NCBI RefSeq assembly: GCF_017347605.1
Contig: NZ_AP024484.1
Span: forward strand, 1,331,501-1,395,500
Origin: Prevotella herbatica
Lineage (GTDB): Bacteria; Bacteroidota; Bacteroidia; Bacteroidales; Bacteroidaceae
Direction: 5' to 3'
DNA: 64,000 bases
Of this stretch, positions 42,586 through 52,797 are shown piece after piece. The translations under genes were made by a program, and so were the position numbers. Position 1 is the stretch's first letter. Each line of letters begins with the position of its first letter. The notes below the pieces were generated by a model. The model made no database searches, was not told where the DNA came from, and saw nothing but the letters and a program-made list of their open reading frames with translations.

Positions 42586-45198
42586 TTAGAATTCCTGTCC
42601 CAAGATAAAGTGGAACTGACTTCCACCCTTAGTTCCGTTAACATTATCTTTGTCGAAGCCATAAGCCCAGTCAATACCCATCAAACCAACCATTGGCAGA
42701 TAGATTCTGACACCGAGACCTGCACTGCGTTTCATGTCAAACGGATTGAAGTATTTAGTATCACTCCATGCGTTACCAGCTTCAACAAATCCAAGACCAT
42801 AGATTGTTGTGTTGCCTAACATAAACGGATAGCGAAGTTCCAATGAGAAGCGGTCGTAAGCATAACCATTATATGCAAGTGAACCATTCTCATAACCGCG
42901 AAGTCCGATTGTCTCTTCAGCATAACCTGTAGAATATCCACTCATTCCGTCACCACCGACATAATATGTCTCAAACGGAGACTTCTTATATTTATTGTAA
43001 CTTCCAAGTAATCCCATTTCAACACGTGTCATAAGTACGAAACATTTCTGTCCTCCACTAAGTGCTGTATATGTCTTTGCTTTAAACTTCCACTTGTGAT
43101 ATTCAACCCATCTGTACTTTTCCTGCTGCTCGGCAGAGTATGTTGCAGAATATGGATCATTGGCAAGGTTCTTATAATCCTTGTGGTCCCATGCACTCCA
43201 TGGCGGAGTAAGCGTTACGCTTGCGCTAAATTCAGAACCCTTACGTGGGTAGAGTTGGTTGTCTGTTGATGTACGACTCAAAGTCAAATTAATATTGAGG
43301 TTGTTGGCAGAACCATTCGTCATCAGGAAGTAGCTCCAGTTTTTCAAATCATAACGCTGATAAGACAACTGCGCTGACAAACTAAAGTAATCATCAGGCC
43401 AACGGAGGCGCTTGCCCCATCCCAAACTGATACCATAAAGTTTTACGTATTTATCAGGATCGTAATAGTTCTCGTAATTATTGTAGTTGTAGTTTCCATA
43501 GCCATACATAGAACTATAATAGTTGTTCATGTAAGAACTATTATAATATGTACTAGAAACGTCAGTCTGCTTACTAAAATATGCACTCACGCTAAATTGG
43601 TTAGGACGCTTTCCACCCAACCAGTTAGTTGAATAGCTAGCATTATAACTCTGGTAGTATGTACCATTGGTCTGTGCTCCGAGACTTAAAACCTCACCGT
43701 CACCGATAGGCATTATACCACGATGTTCCTTATTCTTATTAAATAGGTTTGCCATTGAGAAGTTGTTAAGCTTCAAACCTATACGACCAATAACACCTGT
43801 CTGTCCCCAACCGAGAGAGAACTCTACTTGGTCATTACTCTTCTGTTCAAGATTATAATTTACATCTACAGTTCCATCCTCAGGAGAAGGTTTAACATCA
43901 GGATTGATTTTTTCTGGATCAAAATGTCCCATTGAAGCCAACTCACGTACAGAACGCATCAAAGCCTCCTTTGAGAAAAGGTCACCAGGTTTCGTACGCA
44001 ACTCACGACGAACAACATTTTCATAAAGACGGTCGTTACCATTGATGCGAACATGACTAAGATATGCTTGTGGTCCTTCTATAACACGTAATTCAAGATC
44101 TATTGAATCACCAACAATGTTCACCTCCGTAGGAGTAATGCTTGAGAACACATAACCATTATTATAATACAAGTTAGCAGCCGCATCATCATCTTCATTC
44201 AAACGTTTATGGAGAAGTTTCTGATTATAAACATCACCCTTCTTCATACCGAAGATATTGTTCAGATAGTCTGTTGTATATACAGTATTACCAACCCATG
44301 TGATATTGCGAAGGTAATATTTCTGTCCCTCATCTAACTTTAGATATATATTAACATGCTTTGGATCATTATTCCAAACGCTGTCTTTTAATATTGTAGC
44401 ATCACGATAACCAAGTTCGTTATATTTTTCTATGAGCTTTTTCTTATCTGTTTCCCATCTCTCAGGTGTATATTTTTTAGCCTTAAGGAAGCTGCTTAAC
44501 TTACCTGCCTCATGAGTCTTAGCAAAAGCACCTTTTTTAAATAGTCCCCCCTTTATTTTACTATCAGCAAGTTCCTTGTTGCCATCAATAGTAATCGTAC
44601 GGACCTTCATTTTCTGCTTCTTATCTACGATGACATCAAGAATCACTTCGTTTTTATTGGCAACATCATCATGCTGATTAATAACTATCTCTGCATTCTT
44701 AAAGCCTTTATCATCAAAGTATTTCTTCGCGAGAATCTTTGCTCTATCAATCATATTAGGCGTAATCTGTGAACCTTTAAGCAGACCGAGCTTCTGCTCC
44801 ATATCTTCACGTTCACTCTTCTTTAATCCTTCGTAATTAATAGCCGAAACACGAGGACGAGTCTTCAGCGCAATATGCAGATATATCTTTCTACCAACAA
44901 TGGAATCTGCAGAAATTTGAACATCAGAGAATAGACCGTGACGCCAATAACGCTTTACAGCATTCGTGATCTCAGATCCAGGGATTTCTATCTCCTGTCC
45001 TACCTGCAAACCAGAAATTCCAGTAAGCATATAGTCTTCATAGCCCTCAACACCAGAAATATTGATACCCCCAATAGTGCAAGTACGCGGAGTACCTGCA
45101 TAAGAAATATCGGGGTTTAGGATTTTGTCCTGTGCTTGTACATACAGTCCAAGGGTAAGACCCACTGTCAGTATAATTGCCTTCTTTATTTTATTCAT
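42586..45198 (-). CDS. bamA: outer-membrane protein assembly factor BamA
   Basis: The 870-residue protein has a signal peptide (about 1-22), five POTRA domains (about 25-440; for example INYEGLKKSEREDMEQ and VRINGNDRLYENVVRRELRT) and a 16-strand barrel. The FSMANLFNKNKE and LGVRIYLPMVGLMGIDWAYGF segments match Omp85 barrels, and the chain ends in FHFILGQEF with terminal Phe. It inserts barrel proteins into the outer membrane. A Tyr/Asn-rich extracellular loop (about 565-590, with YNSSYMNNYYSSMYGYGNYN) is an unusual low-complexity insert. Confidence 0.95.
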   Translation of the reverse strand: MNKIKKAIILTVGLTLGLYVQAQDKILNPDISYAGTPRTCTIGGINISGVEGYEDYMLTGISGLQVGQEIEIPGSEITNAVKRYWRHGLFSDVQISADSIVGRKIYLHIALKTRPRVSAINYEGLKKSEREDMEQKLGLLKGSQITPNMIDRAKILAKKYFDDKGFKNAEIVINQHDDVANKNEVILDVIVDKKQKMKVRTITIDGNKELADSKIKGGLFKKGAFAKTHEAGKLSSFLKAKKYTPERWETDKKKLIEKYNELGYRDATILKDSVWNNDPKHVNIYLKLDEGQKYYLRNITWVGNTVYTTDYLNNIFGMKKGDVYNQKLLHKRLNEDDDAAANLYYNNGYVFSSITPTEVNIVGDSIDLELRVIEGPQAYLSHVRINGNDRLYENVVRRELRTKPGDLFSKEALMRSVRELASMGHFDPEKINPDVKPSPEDGTVDVNYNLEQKSNDQVEFSLGWGQTGVIGRIGLKLNNFSMANLFNKNKEHRGIMPIGDGEVLSLGAQTNGTYYQSYNASYSTNWLGGKRPNQFSVSAYFSKQTDVSSTYYNSSYMNNYYSSMYGYGNYNYNNYENYYDPDKYVKLYGISLGWGKRLRWPDDYFSLSAQLSYQRYDLKNWSYFLMTNGSANNLNINLTLSRTSTDNQLYPRKGSEFSASVTLTPPWSAWDHKDYKNLANDPYSATYSAEQQEKYRWVEYHKWKFKAKTYTALSGGQKCFVLMTRVEMGLLGSYNKYKKSPFETYYVGGDGMSGYSTGYAEETIGLRGYENGSLAYNGYAYDRFSLELRYPFMLGNTTIYGLGFVEAGNAWSDTKYFNPFDMKRSAGLGVRIYLPMVGLMGIDWAYGFDKDNVNGTKGGSQFHFILGQEF

Positions 45199-45239
45199 TC
45201 TAAAAGATGTTTCGAATCTTTACTATTATTATCTGTAAT

Positions 45240-46001
45240 TTACTTATCTGCTTCAACTTGCTCCTCTGTTTTGCCAAATCTTCTCTGGCGGCTCTGATAA
45301 CTTAAAATTGCTTCCTGCAAATCATTTTCACCAAAGTCTGGCCAATATGTATCACAGAAATACAGTTCAGAATAAGCTATCTGCCATAGCATATAATTGC
45401 TTATTCTCAACTCACCACCGGTACGTATCAGCAAATCAGGATCAGGCATAAAGTTTGTTTCAAGATGCTTACTTATTGTTTCCTCTGTAATCATTTTTTC
45501 AACGGCACTTTCATCCAGTTGTCCTGAAACAGATTTATCAGCAGCTTCATTAACTATGTCACGTACTGCCTTTGTTATTTCCCAACGACTTGAATAGCTC
45601 AGAGCAACAACCATCGTCATTGCGTTATTGTTGATTGTATGCTCCATGGTTTCACCCAACTTATCCTGCACTTGTTGTGGCAGTCTTTTTATATCACCAA
45701 TAACCCTGAAGCGCACATTGTTTTTCATGAATATTTCATCTTCAAGAGAACTTAGTACAAGTCCCATTAATGCGCTTACTTCGTCAGCCGGTCTGTTCCA
45801 ATTTTCCGTAGAGAATGTATATAGGGTGAGATATTTCACACCAAGACGAACACATTCAGATGTTATTCTTCTAACGGCGTCCACACCAGCCTGATGACCA
45901 AAGCTTCTCGGCTTATTTTTTTCGGCAGCCCAACGTCCATTACCATCCATGATAATGGCAATATGCTCTGGCATTCGTGTCATATCCAATGATTTATTCA
46001 T
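45240..46001 (-). CDS. uppS: isoprenyl transferase (undecaprenyl diphosphate synthase)
   Basis: The 253-residue cis-prenyltransferase has [10 protein letters not shown] with catalytic Asp19, SFGHQAG, the STENWNRP segment and the diphosphate-binding [15 protein letters not shown]. It makes the C55 lipid carrier used for peptidoglycan and surface glycans. It lies 41 bp upstream of bamA and 9 bp downstream of the DUF6089 gene, linking carrier-lipid supply with outer-membrane assembly in one transcript. Confidence 0.95.
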   Translation of the reverse strand: MNKSLDMTRMPEHIAIIMDGNGRWAAEKNKPRSFGHQAGVDAVRRITSECVRLGVKYLTLYTFSTENWNRPADEVSALMGLVLSSLEDEIFMKNNVRFRVIGDIKRLPQQVQDKLGETMEHTINNNAMTMVVALSYSSRWEITKAVRDIVNEAADKSVSGQLDESAVEKMITEETISKHLETNFMPDPDLLIRTGGELRISNYMLWQIAYSELYFCDTYWPDFGENDLQEAILSYQSRQRRFGKTEEQVEADK

Positions 46002-46010
46002 ATATATAGT

Positions 46011-46685
46011 CTACTCTTTATTACATGTTGTACACTTTGGCATGAAACTATAAGTGATTGTTAAAAGCAGTGATGAATAGCAGTCAGTATTCTTAAACAA
46101 ACCAGAGCTACTTATGCCATAGGGATCTCTAACTCCATCAAGCTTATCACTTAACGAAAAATGCATAGCCCATTCAAGTCCTGCATTTAGTCTTTCACCT
46201 ATCTTATATTTAAGGCCCACACCAAGTGGAATATTAGCAGTAAAAACATTATTCAAACCATCACAATAAGTCACACCGATACCACCACTTATGAATGGCG
46301 TAAAACGCTGTGCACCACGATAGTCGTATCCTGTACCATAAGGCCAGAAATTATACTCATAGCTGAGATTCGCATCAGCAATAGAATTATTGAAATTATA
46401 TTTGCCATCAGCATATTCTGTATAAAACGTATTTGTCTCTGCAGAGCTTCCTTTCAGCTTTCCATATGACGCAGCCAACTTCAATGCCATATAATGGTCT
46501 ATGTTGCGTCGTAACACTACAGTGAACATGGGCTTCAAATCTTTAGTGATATTACCATTAAAATCACCAAGATACCCCGTCAATCCCAAACCGCCTCCGA
46601 TTTCCATACGATAGTCGTAATCTTTCTGCGCACTCATTGAAGCGGCAGAGATAATCATCATTATCATTAGAACGACCTTTTGCAT
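46011..46685 (-). CDS. DUF6089 outer-membrane beta-barrel protein
   Basis: The 224-residue protein has a signal peptide ending SMSAQ and glycine-rich beta strands (EIGGGLGLTGYLGDFNGN, then FISGGIGVTYCDG), as in small barrel proteins of the DUF6089 group. The C-terminus SFMPKCTTCNKE has a CxxC pair after the last strand, unusual for a barrel end. It is sandwiched between the DUF6242 lipoprotein (9-bp gap) and uppS (9 bp). The role is unknown; the constant neighbourhood with bamA suggests a part in outer-membrane biogenesis. Confidence 0.82.
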   Translation of the reverse strand: MQKVVLMIMMIISAASMSAQKDYDYRMEIGGGLGLTGYLGDFNGNITKDLKPMFTVVLRRNIDHYMALKLAASYGKLKGSSAETNTFYTEYADGKYNFNNSIADANLSYEYNFWPYGTGYDYRGAQRFTPFISGGIGVTYCDGLNNVFTANIPLGVGLKYKIGERLNAGLEWAMHFSLSDKLDGVRDPYGISSSGLFKNTDCYSSLLLTITYSFMPKCTTCNKE

Positions 46686-46694
46686 TTTTTCAGA

Positions 46695-48095
46695 CTATTC
46701 TTCTTTCCAGACCACCTGATTTATATGTCCTTTCCAAACCTGTCCACTTCCTCCACATATCAGCCATACACAACTGTTGTTATCGGCGACGAGAGAAAAA
46801 GAAGCTGCTGCACATTTAAATCCAGATGGCAGCGACATCAACGAGTCATTCTGCCAAGTAATACCTTTATCATAACTCATATAGAATTTGGAGAAGGCTG
46901 TCTCTGTGCTTGCACCAAGTCCACTTCCGCCAAATGCCATTATTGCATCTCCATATTTTACAGTCTGGAGATTAGTGAGACGTGGAGCTGGATATTTGTT
47001 ATCTTCTGTTATGTTATAGTTCGTCCAAGGCTGGTTTTCACTTCCATTCGCATTTTCCTCTACCTTTCCCCATACCATAGCGTAAGCATCTGCGGTGTAT
47101 GATGCGTCACGATTTCCTACAAGGACAAGGTTGTTTGTATTATCATTAACTATAGAAGCAAAACTAAACATGTTAACGTTGTCAGTTGGAAGCAAAGTCA
47201 GAGCATCATCAACTCCATCAAGAGTCCAAGTTGCACCGTTATCTGCAGAACTCTTTACTCCACTTGCACTTAATGCATATAAATTGGTAGATGTACTTCC
47301 CACGAGCCTAGTAAGTGGTTCATTACTTACTGTTTCCCAAGATTTCCCATCTTTACTTCTTATTACACTTCCATTATTGTAAGTGTATATATAATCGTCT
47401 TTTACAATAAGGCTTTTATAAGCATCCGTTGTCAGTGCTACATTAGGAGTAAGTTCACTCCAGCCAGCAACATTGTTCTGCGAAGTTGTGAAAAGTTTTA
47501 CGACACCACCATTGTTTCCCATAAGGAATATCTGACTATTCAGAGCAACACCTTTCATTGCAGAAAGATTTGCTATGTCATCATTCACCGCCGAAGTAGC
47601 GTCCCAACGGAAAGAGTCAGCTACCTCTTTATGGATATTTACGTGAACTGTATATGCACGATAAGCTGTACCTTCCTGATTATAAACACGGAACTGACGT
47701 GGAGTAGTAAAATCTAACGAGTCTGTACTTGAATAATACGCTAAAGTGTCACTAGCTGTACTCTTTATAACAATACTGCCACTATTTTTTGACGAAACAG
47801 CACACAACACCTTTCTACCATCAATACCATATGGCAATGAATCAGGGTTGTATATCTCATGTTTAGCCTGGTCTATGTAAAACTTATACCCACTACAACT
47901 AAGCGTGGTCTGGTAAACGCTGTCCTTACCGGTTGATGATATAGTATGCTTATAATATTTAAGCGTACCAACAGAAAAACTTGTTATAGCGGTATCGCCA
48001 TAATAAGTTGTTACTTCATTATCACTGTTTAAACAAGATGTAAAAACAAATATGGCTGAAAGCAGCGCTGCCAAGGATAATAACTTCCTCTTCAT
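46695..48095 (-). CDS. DUF6242 lipoprotein with beta-propeller-like body
   Basis: The 466-residue protein has a lipoprotein leader with the lipobox FTSC (Cys about 21). Residues about 25-165 match DUF6242 (TTYYGDTAITSFSVGTLKYY). The remainder has repeated Trp/Ser motifs such as SKDGKSWETVS, SADNGATWTLDG and SYDKGITWQND, which resemble Asp-box/BNR repeats of beta-propellers (sialidase or photosystem-stability-factor type). No sialidase catalytic set is visible, so a binding role is more likely. It is the first gene of the bamA operon and its promoter is at 48155-48187. Confidence 0.82.
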   Translation of the reverse strand: MKRKLLSLAALLSAIFVFTSCLNSDNEVTTYYGDTAITSFSVGTLKYYKHTISSTGKDSVYQTTLSCSGYKFYIDQAKHEIYNPDSLPYGIDGRKVLCAVSSKNSGSIVIKSTASDTLAYYSSTDSLDFTTPRQFRVYNQEGTAYRAYTVHVNIHKEVADSFRWDATSAVNDDIANLSAMKGVALNSQIFLMGNNGGVVKLFTTSQNNVAGWSELTPNVALTTDAYKSLIVKDDYIYTYNNGSVIRSKDGKSWETVSNEPLTRLVGSTSTNLYALSASGVKSSADNGATWTLDGVDDALTLLPTDNVNMFSFASIVNDNTNNLVLVGNRDASYTADAYAMVWGKVEENANGSENQPWTNYNITEDNKYPAPRLTNLQTVKYGDAIMAFGGSGLGASTETAFSKFYMSYDKGITWQNDSLMSLPSGFKCAAASFSLVADNNSCVWLICGGSGQVWKGHINQVVWKEE

Positions 48096-48154
48096 TACAC
48101 TCTATTATATTATTAAATGCCACGAGAAAATACGTTCCCGCAAGTTTTTGTCTG

Positions 48155-48187
48155 CAAATTTAATCAGAATTCTGCAAATAGGGCAAT
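48155..48187 (-). promoter_or_regulatory. promoter of the DUF6242-uppS-bamA-skp-murI operon
   Basis: The minus strand has ATTG (plus 48184-48187), 21 bp, then TAAATTTG (plus 48155-48162). The leader is about 55 nt. Confidence 0.55.
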
Positions 48188-48349
48188 AATTGTATCCTTT
48201 ATTATGTAAAATAATGATTATAAGAACGTTTTTTAAGTTTGTTTTACTTAAAACTATTACTTTAAAGCGGCAAACCGCGATTAAATCATTCATCCAACGC
48301 TTTTGAGCAAACTAATTGGTAGAATATCATATTAGACCAAAGGTGAGAA

Positions 48350-48385
48350 AAATAAAAAAGCTCGCTTCCGAAAGAAAGCGAGCTT
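48350..48385 (-). terminator. terminator of pckA
   Basis: AAGCTCGCTT (359-368) pairs perfectly with AAGCGAGCTT (376-385), followed on the minus strand by TTTTATTTTT. Confidence 0.88.
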
Positions 48386-48412
48386 AATATATAAAGTTTT
48401 AATCTTCAAAGA

Positions 48413-50026
48413 TTATAGTTTTGGACCAGCAGCTACAAGAGCTTTACCAGCTTCATTGCCTTCATATTTCTTGAAGTTCTTAATGAAACGGTTAGCAAGA
48501 TCCTTTGCCTTAACTTCCCACTGACTAGCGTCAGAGTAAGTATTACGTGGGTCAAGGATGTTAGTATCAACACCATTCAACTTTGTAGGAACTACGAAAT
48601 CGAAGAATGGAATTGTCTTTGTATCAGCTGCATCGATTGAGTGATCAAGGATTGCGTCGATGATACCACGTGTGTCACGGATAGAGATACGCTTACCTGT
48701 ACCATTCCAACCTGTGTTTACGAGGTATGCCTTAGCACCACTCTTCTCCATCTTCTTAACTAGTTCTTCAGCATACTTTGTTGGGTGAAGCTCAAGGAAA
48801 GCCTGACCGAAACATGCAGAGAATGTAGGAGTTGGCTCAGTGATACCACGCTCTGTACCTGCAAGTTTAGCTGTGAAACCAGAAAGGAAGTAATATTTTG
48901 TCTGCTCTGCGTTCAGGATAGATACTGGAGGAAGAACTCCGAATGCATCTGCTGAAAGGAAGATAACCTGCTTTGCAGCTGGACCCTGAGAAACAGGACG
49001 CTGGATATTCTTGATGTGGTAGATAGGATAAGATACACGAGTATTCTCTGTAACCTTCTTATCTGCGAAGTCAATAGTACCATCCTCAGCTACAGTTACG
49101 TTCTCAAGAAGAGCATCGCGACGGATTGCTTTGTAAATATCAGGTTCTGATTCCTTGTCAAGGTTGATAACCTTAGCATAGCAACCACCTTCGAAGTTGA
49201 ACACACCATTTTCATCCCATCCGTGCTCGTCATCACCGATAAGCTTACGCTTAGGATCTGTTGACAATGTAGTCTTACCTGTACCAGAAAGACCGAAGAA
49301 GATAGCTGTATTCTCACCGCTCATATCTGTATTAGCAGAACAGTGCATAGAAGCCATACCCTTAAGTGGAAGGAAGTAGTTCATCATTGAGAACATACCC
49401 TTCTTCATTTCACCACCGTACCATGTATTTACGATAACCTGCTCTTTAGAAGTAACGTTGAATACAACAGCTGTTTCTGAATTAAGACCAAGTTCCTTAT
49501 AGTTAGTAACCTTAGCCTTAGAAGCGTTGTAAACAACGAAATCAGGCTCCTGCTCAAAGTCAGCCTCGCTCTGAGGACGAATGAACATGTTTGTTACGAA
49601 ATGAGCCTGCCAAGCAACCTCAACGATGAAGCGAACCTTCATACGTGTGTCCTTGTGTGTACCACAGAAACCATCAACAACAAAAAGCTTCTTGTTTGAA
49701 AGTTCTTTCTTTGCGATTTCCTTTACGGCAGCCCAAGTTTCCTTAGATGTGCGGTGGTTATCATTATGGAACTCTTCAGAATCCCACCATACAGTGTCAT
49801 GAGAATTTTCATCATCAACGATGAACTTATCTTTAGGTGAACGACCTGTGTAGACACCGGTCATTACGTTAACAGCGCCTAGCTCTGTCTCCTGACCTAC
49901 TTCGAAACCTTCGAGACCTTCTTTTGTCTCTTCGTTGAACAATACTTCAAATGAAGGATTGTAAAGTACCTCTGTAGTACCTGTGATACCGTACTTTGCA
50001 AGTACAGATTTGTCAAACTTTGCCAT
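48413..50026 (-). CDS. pckA: phosphoenolpyruvate carboxykinase (ATP)
   Basis: The 537-residue enzyme interconverts oxaloacetate and PEP with ATP/ADP. Its P-loop GLSGTGKTT is at 245-253, GRSPKDKF near 61-68 binds substrate, and IGDDEHGW near 263-270 carries the metal ligands. In Prevotella-like fermenters this enzyme fixes CO2 toward succinate and yields ATP. The gene is monocistronic between a consensus promoter and a strong terminator. Codon use is strongly biased to GGT/AAG, consistent with high expression. Confidence 0.96.
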   Translation of the reverse strand: MAKFDKSVLAKYGITGTTEVLYNPSFEVLFNEETKEGLEGFEVGQETELGAVNVMTGVYTGRSPKDKFIVDDENSHDTVWWDSEEFHNDNHRTSKETWAAVKEIAKKELSNKKLFVVDGFCGTHKDTRMKVRFIVEVAWQAHFVTNMFIRPQSEADFEQEPDFVVYNASKAKVTNYKELGLNSETAVVFNVTSKEQVIVNTWYGGEMKKGMFSMMNYFLPLKGMASMHCSANTDMSGENTAIFFGLSGTGKTTLSTDPKRKLIGDDEHGWDENGVFNFEGGCYAKVINLDKESEPDIYKAIRRDALLENVTVAEDGTIDFADKKVTENTRVSYPIYHIKNIQRPVSQGPAAKQVIFLSADAFGVLPPVSILNAEQTKYYFLSGFTAKLAGTERGITEPTPTFSACFGQAFLELHPTKYAEELVKKMEKSGAKAYLVNTGWNGTGKRISIRDTRGIIDAILDHSIDAADTKTIPFFDFVVPTKLNGVDTNILDPRNTYSDASQWEVKAKDLANRFIKNFKKYEGNEAGKALVAAGPKL

Positions 50027-50088
50027 TTTTCAAATGTATTTAAGTTGTGAAATATTTATATCCTTAGTTTTACCTTAAAATTCGACCG

Positions 50089-50120
50089 CAAAGATAACGA
50101 ATTTGTGTTGAATAACCAAG
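50089..50120 (-). promoter_or_regulatory. promoter of pckA
   Basis: The minus strand has CTTG (plus 50117-50120), 20 bp, then TATCTTTG (plus 50089-50096). The leader is about 60 nt. Confidence 0.7.
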
Positions 50121-50209
50121 TTTACACTATCAAAAAACATATAACGGAAAAACTTTTAGGTTAAAGAATTAAAAAAAAACATGATTGAAAAGACATTTGC
50201 AAAATAGAC

Positions 50210-50240
50210 TTTGCAAAATAAATAGAATTGTCTAACTTTG
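50210..50240 (+). promoter_or_regulatory. promoter of upp
   Basis: TTTG at 50210-50213 and TAACTTTG at 50233-50240 with 19 bp between them match the consensus exactly. The -7 box lies downstream of an in-frame ATG at 50228 and so fixes translation at 50264. Confidence 0.8.
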
Positions 50241-50263
50241 CACAAATTATTATAAAACGACCT

Positions 50264-50923
50264 ATGAAAATAGTAAATTTCTCAGAGCAAAACAGCATCA
50301 TCAACCAATATTTGGCTGAAATTCGCGATGTTGATTATCAGAAAAACAGATTACTGTTTAGAAACAATATTGTGCGTATCGGCGAATTCGAGGCTTTTGA
50401 ACTCTCAAAGACATTAGAATACAGCGAAAAGGAAGTTGCCACTCCATTAGGCATAGCTAAAATTAATGTACCAACAGATAAAATTGTACTTGCAACCATT
50501 TTTCGCGCAGGACTCCCATTTCATAATGGATTTCTGAATATCTTCGATCATGCCGGTAATGCTTTTGTAAGCGCATACCGTGAATACAAGGATCAAGAAC
50601 ACCATGAGGTTGACATACATATAGAGTATCTTGCTACACCTAGCATTGACGAGAAAATTCTCATCATCGCCGACCCTATGTTGGCAACTGGCGGAAGCAT
50701 GGAACTTGGTTATAAGGCTTTTGTTACGAAAGGTACTCCTAAACAGATTCACGTATGTTGTGTGATTGCAACTCCGGAAGGTATAGAACATATAAAGAAT
50801 ACATTCCCTGAGGATAAAACCACTATTTGGTGCGGTGCCATTGATCCAGGAATGAATGAACATAAATATATCGTACCAGGATTCGGTGATGCGGGTGATT
50901 TATGTTACGGAGATAAATTATAA
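50264..50923 (+). CDS. upp: uracil phosphoribosyltransferase
   Basis: With the start at 50264 the protein has 219 residues beginning MKIVNFSEQN; the ATG at 50228 precedes the promoter -7 box and is excluded. The PRPP-binding loop is ADPMLATGGS, with FRAGLPFHNGF and the uracil-site VPGFGDAGD near the C-terminus. It salvages uracil to UMP. The gene ends before a very long bidirectional hairpin shared with the nucleoside kinase gene, another pyrimidine-salvage-like function on the other strand. Confidence 0.93.
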   Translation: MKIVNFSEQNSIINQYLAEIRDVDYQKNRLLFRNNIVRIGEFEAFELSKTLEYSEKEVATPLGIAKINVPTDKIVLATIFRAGLPFHNGFLNIFDHAGNAFVSAYREYKDQEHHEVDIHIEYLATPSIDEKILIIADPMLATGGSMELGYKAFVTKGTPKQIHVCCVIATPEGIEHIKNTFPEDKTTIWCGAIDPGMNEHKYIVPGFGDAGDLCYGDKL

Positions 50924-50935
50924 AAATACGATAAC

Positions 50936-51014
50936 AAAACGTGCTTTATCTTTTAATAATCAGCATCTTTTAAAGACATGGCTGATTAATTATTAAAAGA
51001 TAAAGCACGTTTTT
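50936..51014. terminator. long bidirectional terminator between upp and nucleoside kinase
   Basis: AAAACGTGCTTTATC plus TTTTAATAAT (936-960) pairs with ATTATTAAAAGAT plus AAAGCACGTTTT (989-51013), and CAGC/GCTG extends the top, with a four-base bulge. The stem of roughly 25 bp ends in a T-run on the plus strand and an A-run at the other side. Confidence 0.9.
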
Positions 51015-51020
51015 TGTAAA

Positions 51021-52682
51021 TTAATATTTAAAAGAACTTCCCCCAAGGAATTCTCTCAACAAAGAAGTTGGCGGAATATCCCTATTACTAATCGGCTGAA
51101 AATACTTAAGAAACTTCAATAGCCGGTAAGCTTCACTATATTCATCACAATTTTCAGGAACCTGCTCCAGCAAAGGCTCTGCCTGTGTTTTGAGCACAGC
51201 AAGTTCAAACAACATAGCGGTATTAAAAACAGCATCAGCATTTTCCTGATACGGGAAGATCCATTTATTTTCACCAGCCCTTACCGAAGGCCATCTATGG
51301 ATAGTTTCCATAGCAGTTACTCCACGATATTTAAAATCTCTTACGATACGCCTTAGCAAGCGATTATCCGTTGTAGGTATATAGTTATGGTCATCAAGCA
51401 ATATCGTAGTAAGGGCTGATGCATAAACACGAAATATCTGTTCTTCAGGTATTTGTGATGTCAGTTCAGGATTAAGTGCATGTATTCCTTCAACCACTAA
51501 TACATTATGCTCGCTCATTTTCAATTTTTTACCACTTTTCTCACTTGTTCCCGATTGAAAATTATATTTAGGCAATTCAACTTCCTCACCTCTGAACAAA
51601 TCATTAAACTGTTCATTGATAAGTTTTAGATTCAATGCGTATATACTTTCATAATCAAATTCGCCATTATCATCCTTCGGTGTATGTTCCCTATCCACGA
51701 AATAGTCATCCAGACTTATTTGCAATGGTTTTATCCCATTTGCAAGCAATTGTATAGATAATCTTTTGCAAGTAGTTGTCTTTCCTGAAGATGAAGGCCC
51801 CGCAAGCAACACTAACTTTATCCCCTTGCGACTTGCAATTTCATCAGCGATCATAGCAATCTTTTTTTCCTGCAAAGCTTCGCTTACATTAATTAATCCT
51901 GTAGCATAGCCACTTGTCACCGACTCATTAAAATCGCCAACAGTTCTTACACCCATAATATCCTGCCATCTATGGTGTTCCTTGAATATTTCAAACATTT
52001 TATCTTGTCGTGTCATTTCAGGTAACACAGAAGGATCTTTCAAGGACGGAATACGTAACAAAAGTCCATCATAATACTTTTCTAACCCAAACAGATACAA
52101 TTTTCGTGTATTGGTAAGAAGTGAACCGTAATAAAAGTCAACATAATCGCCAATCTGATAGTATGTCGTATATAACCTACCGCTACTTTCGAGAAGCTTT
52201 ACCTTAGCCGCATCACCACGGTCACGAAACATCTTTATCGCCTGCTCGCTTGGCACTTCATACCTTGTAACTGGTATATGATCACTGATAATTTTCTGCA
52301 TACGTTCCCTTATGTTATCAACATCTTCAAGGCCAACAGTATGTCCTAGCTGCAAATTTACATAATACCCGTTAGATACAGGAATGTCTATCACTACACG
52401 ACTCTTGGGATAAATATCATGAACAGCCTTACACAAAACAAAAAATAATGTACGCGTATAATTACGGGAAGCTGACGCTGAATACATATCAAGGAATTCA
52501 ACATCCTTACTATGATATACTCTGTAGTGCATTCCTTCAACTTTATTATTCACTCTTGCACATATAGGACCAAATGGCATATCAATATTAAATTGAGAAA
52601 AAACATCAGAAAGTGTGCTTCCTATTGCCACGTCTTGAGTTTTTTTATTATTTTTGCAACGGATTTGTATTACTTGTTTCAT
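51021..52682 (-). CDS. nucleoside (uridine-type) kinase with TGS/SAD-like N-terminus
   Basis: Started at 52682 (MKQVIQIRCK) it has 553 residues; the frame continues to 52769, but the promoter at 52740-52770 overlaps that extension. Residues 1-60 form a TGS-like domain and about 60-240 a threonyl-tRNA-synthetase-like second-additional domain. The C-terminal P-loop kinase of the uridine kinase/phosphoribulokinase type carries GPSSSGKTT, DDYFV and the later VVEGIHALNP. The combination is a known bacterial family annotated as nucleoside kinase; the exact substrate is not fixed by the sequence. It converges on upp. Confidence 0.9.
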   Translation of the reverse strand: MKQVIQIRCKNNKKTQDVAIGSTLSDVFSQFNIDMPFGPICARVNNKVEGMHYRVYHSKDVEFLDMYSASASRNYTRTLFFVLCKAVHDIYPKSRVVIDIPVSNGYYVNLQLGHTVGLEDVDNIRERMQKIISDHIPVTRYEVPSEQAIKMFRDRGDAAKVKLLESSGRLYTTYYQIGDYVDFYYGSLLTNTRKLYLFGLEKYYDGLLLRIPSLKDPSVLPEMTRQDKMFEIFKEHHRWQDIMGVRTVGDFNESVTSGYATGLINVSEALQEKKIAMIADEIASRKGIKLVLLAGPSSSGKTTTCKRLSIQLLANGIKPLQISLDDYFVDREHTPKDDNGEFDYESIYALNLKLINEQFNDLFRGEEVELPKYNFQSGTSEKSGKKLKMSEHNVLVVEGIHALNPELTSQIPEEQIFRVYASALTTILLDDHNYIPTTDNRLLRRIVRDFKYRGVTAMETIHRWPSVRAGENKWIFPYQENADAVFNTAMLFELAVLKTQAEPLLEQVPENCDEYSEAYRLLKFLKYFQPISNRDIPPTSLLREFLGGSSFKY

Positions 52683-52739
52683 AGCTTGGCATTTAATATA
52701 TATAATAATGTTAACTTGACTGTTATAACATCTTTTCTC

Positions 52740-52770
52740 CAAAGGTATAAAAGTTTTGCATCTCCACAAA
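52740..52770 (-). promoter_or_regulatory. promoter of the nucleoside kinase gene
   Basis: The minus strand has TTTG (plus 52767-52770), 19 bp, then TACCTTTG (plus 52740-52747), an exact match. Confidence 0.75.
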
Positions 52771-52797
52771 ATTTAGACATTACAAATTAAATAAATT

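Larger units (their letters stand above)
48096..48412. other. intergenic region between DUF6242 and pckA
   Basis: These 317 bp hold the promoter of the envelope operon (48155-48187) and the pckA terminator (48350-48385). Nothing else is seen between about 48190 and 48345. Confidence 0.6.

Noticed and set aside
50228..50263. Upstream start of upp
   Set aside because: The -7 box of the only good promoter (50233-50240) lies after this ATG, so it would not be in the mRNA.
52683..52769. N-terminal extension of the nucleoside kinase
   Set aside because: It overlaps the consensus promoter at 52740-52770 and adds a Cys/aromatic-rich stretch not expected before the TGS-like domain.
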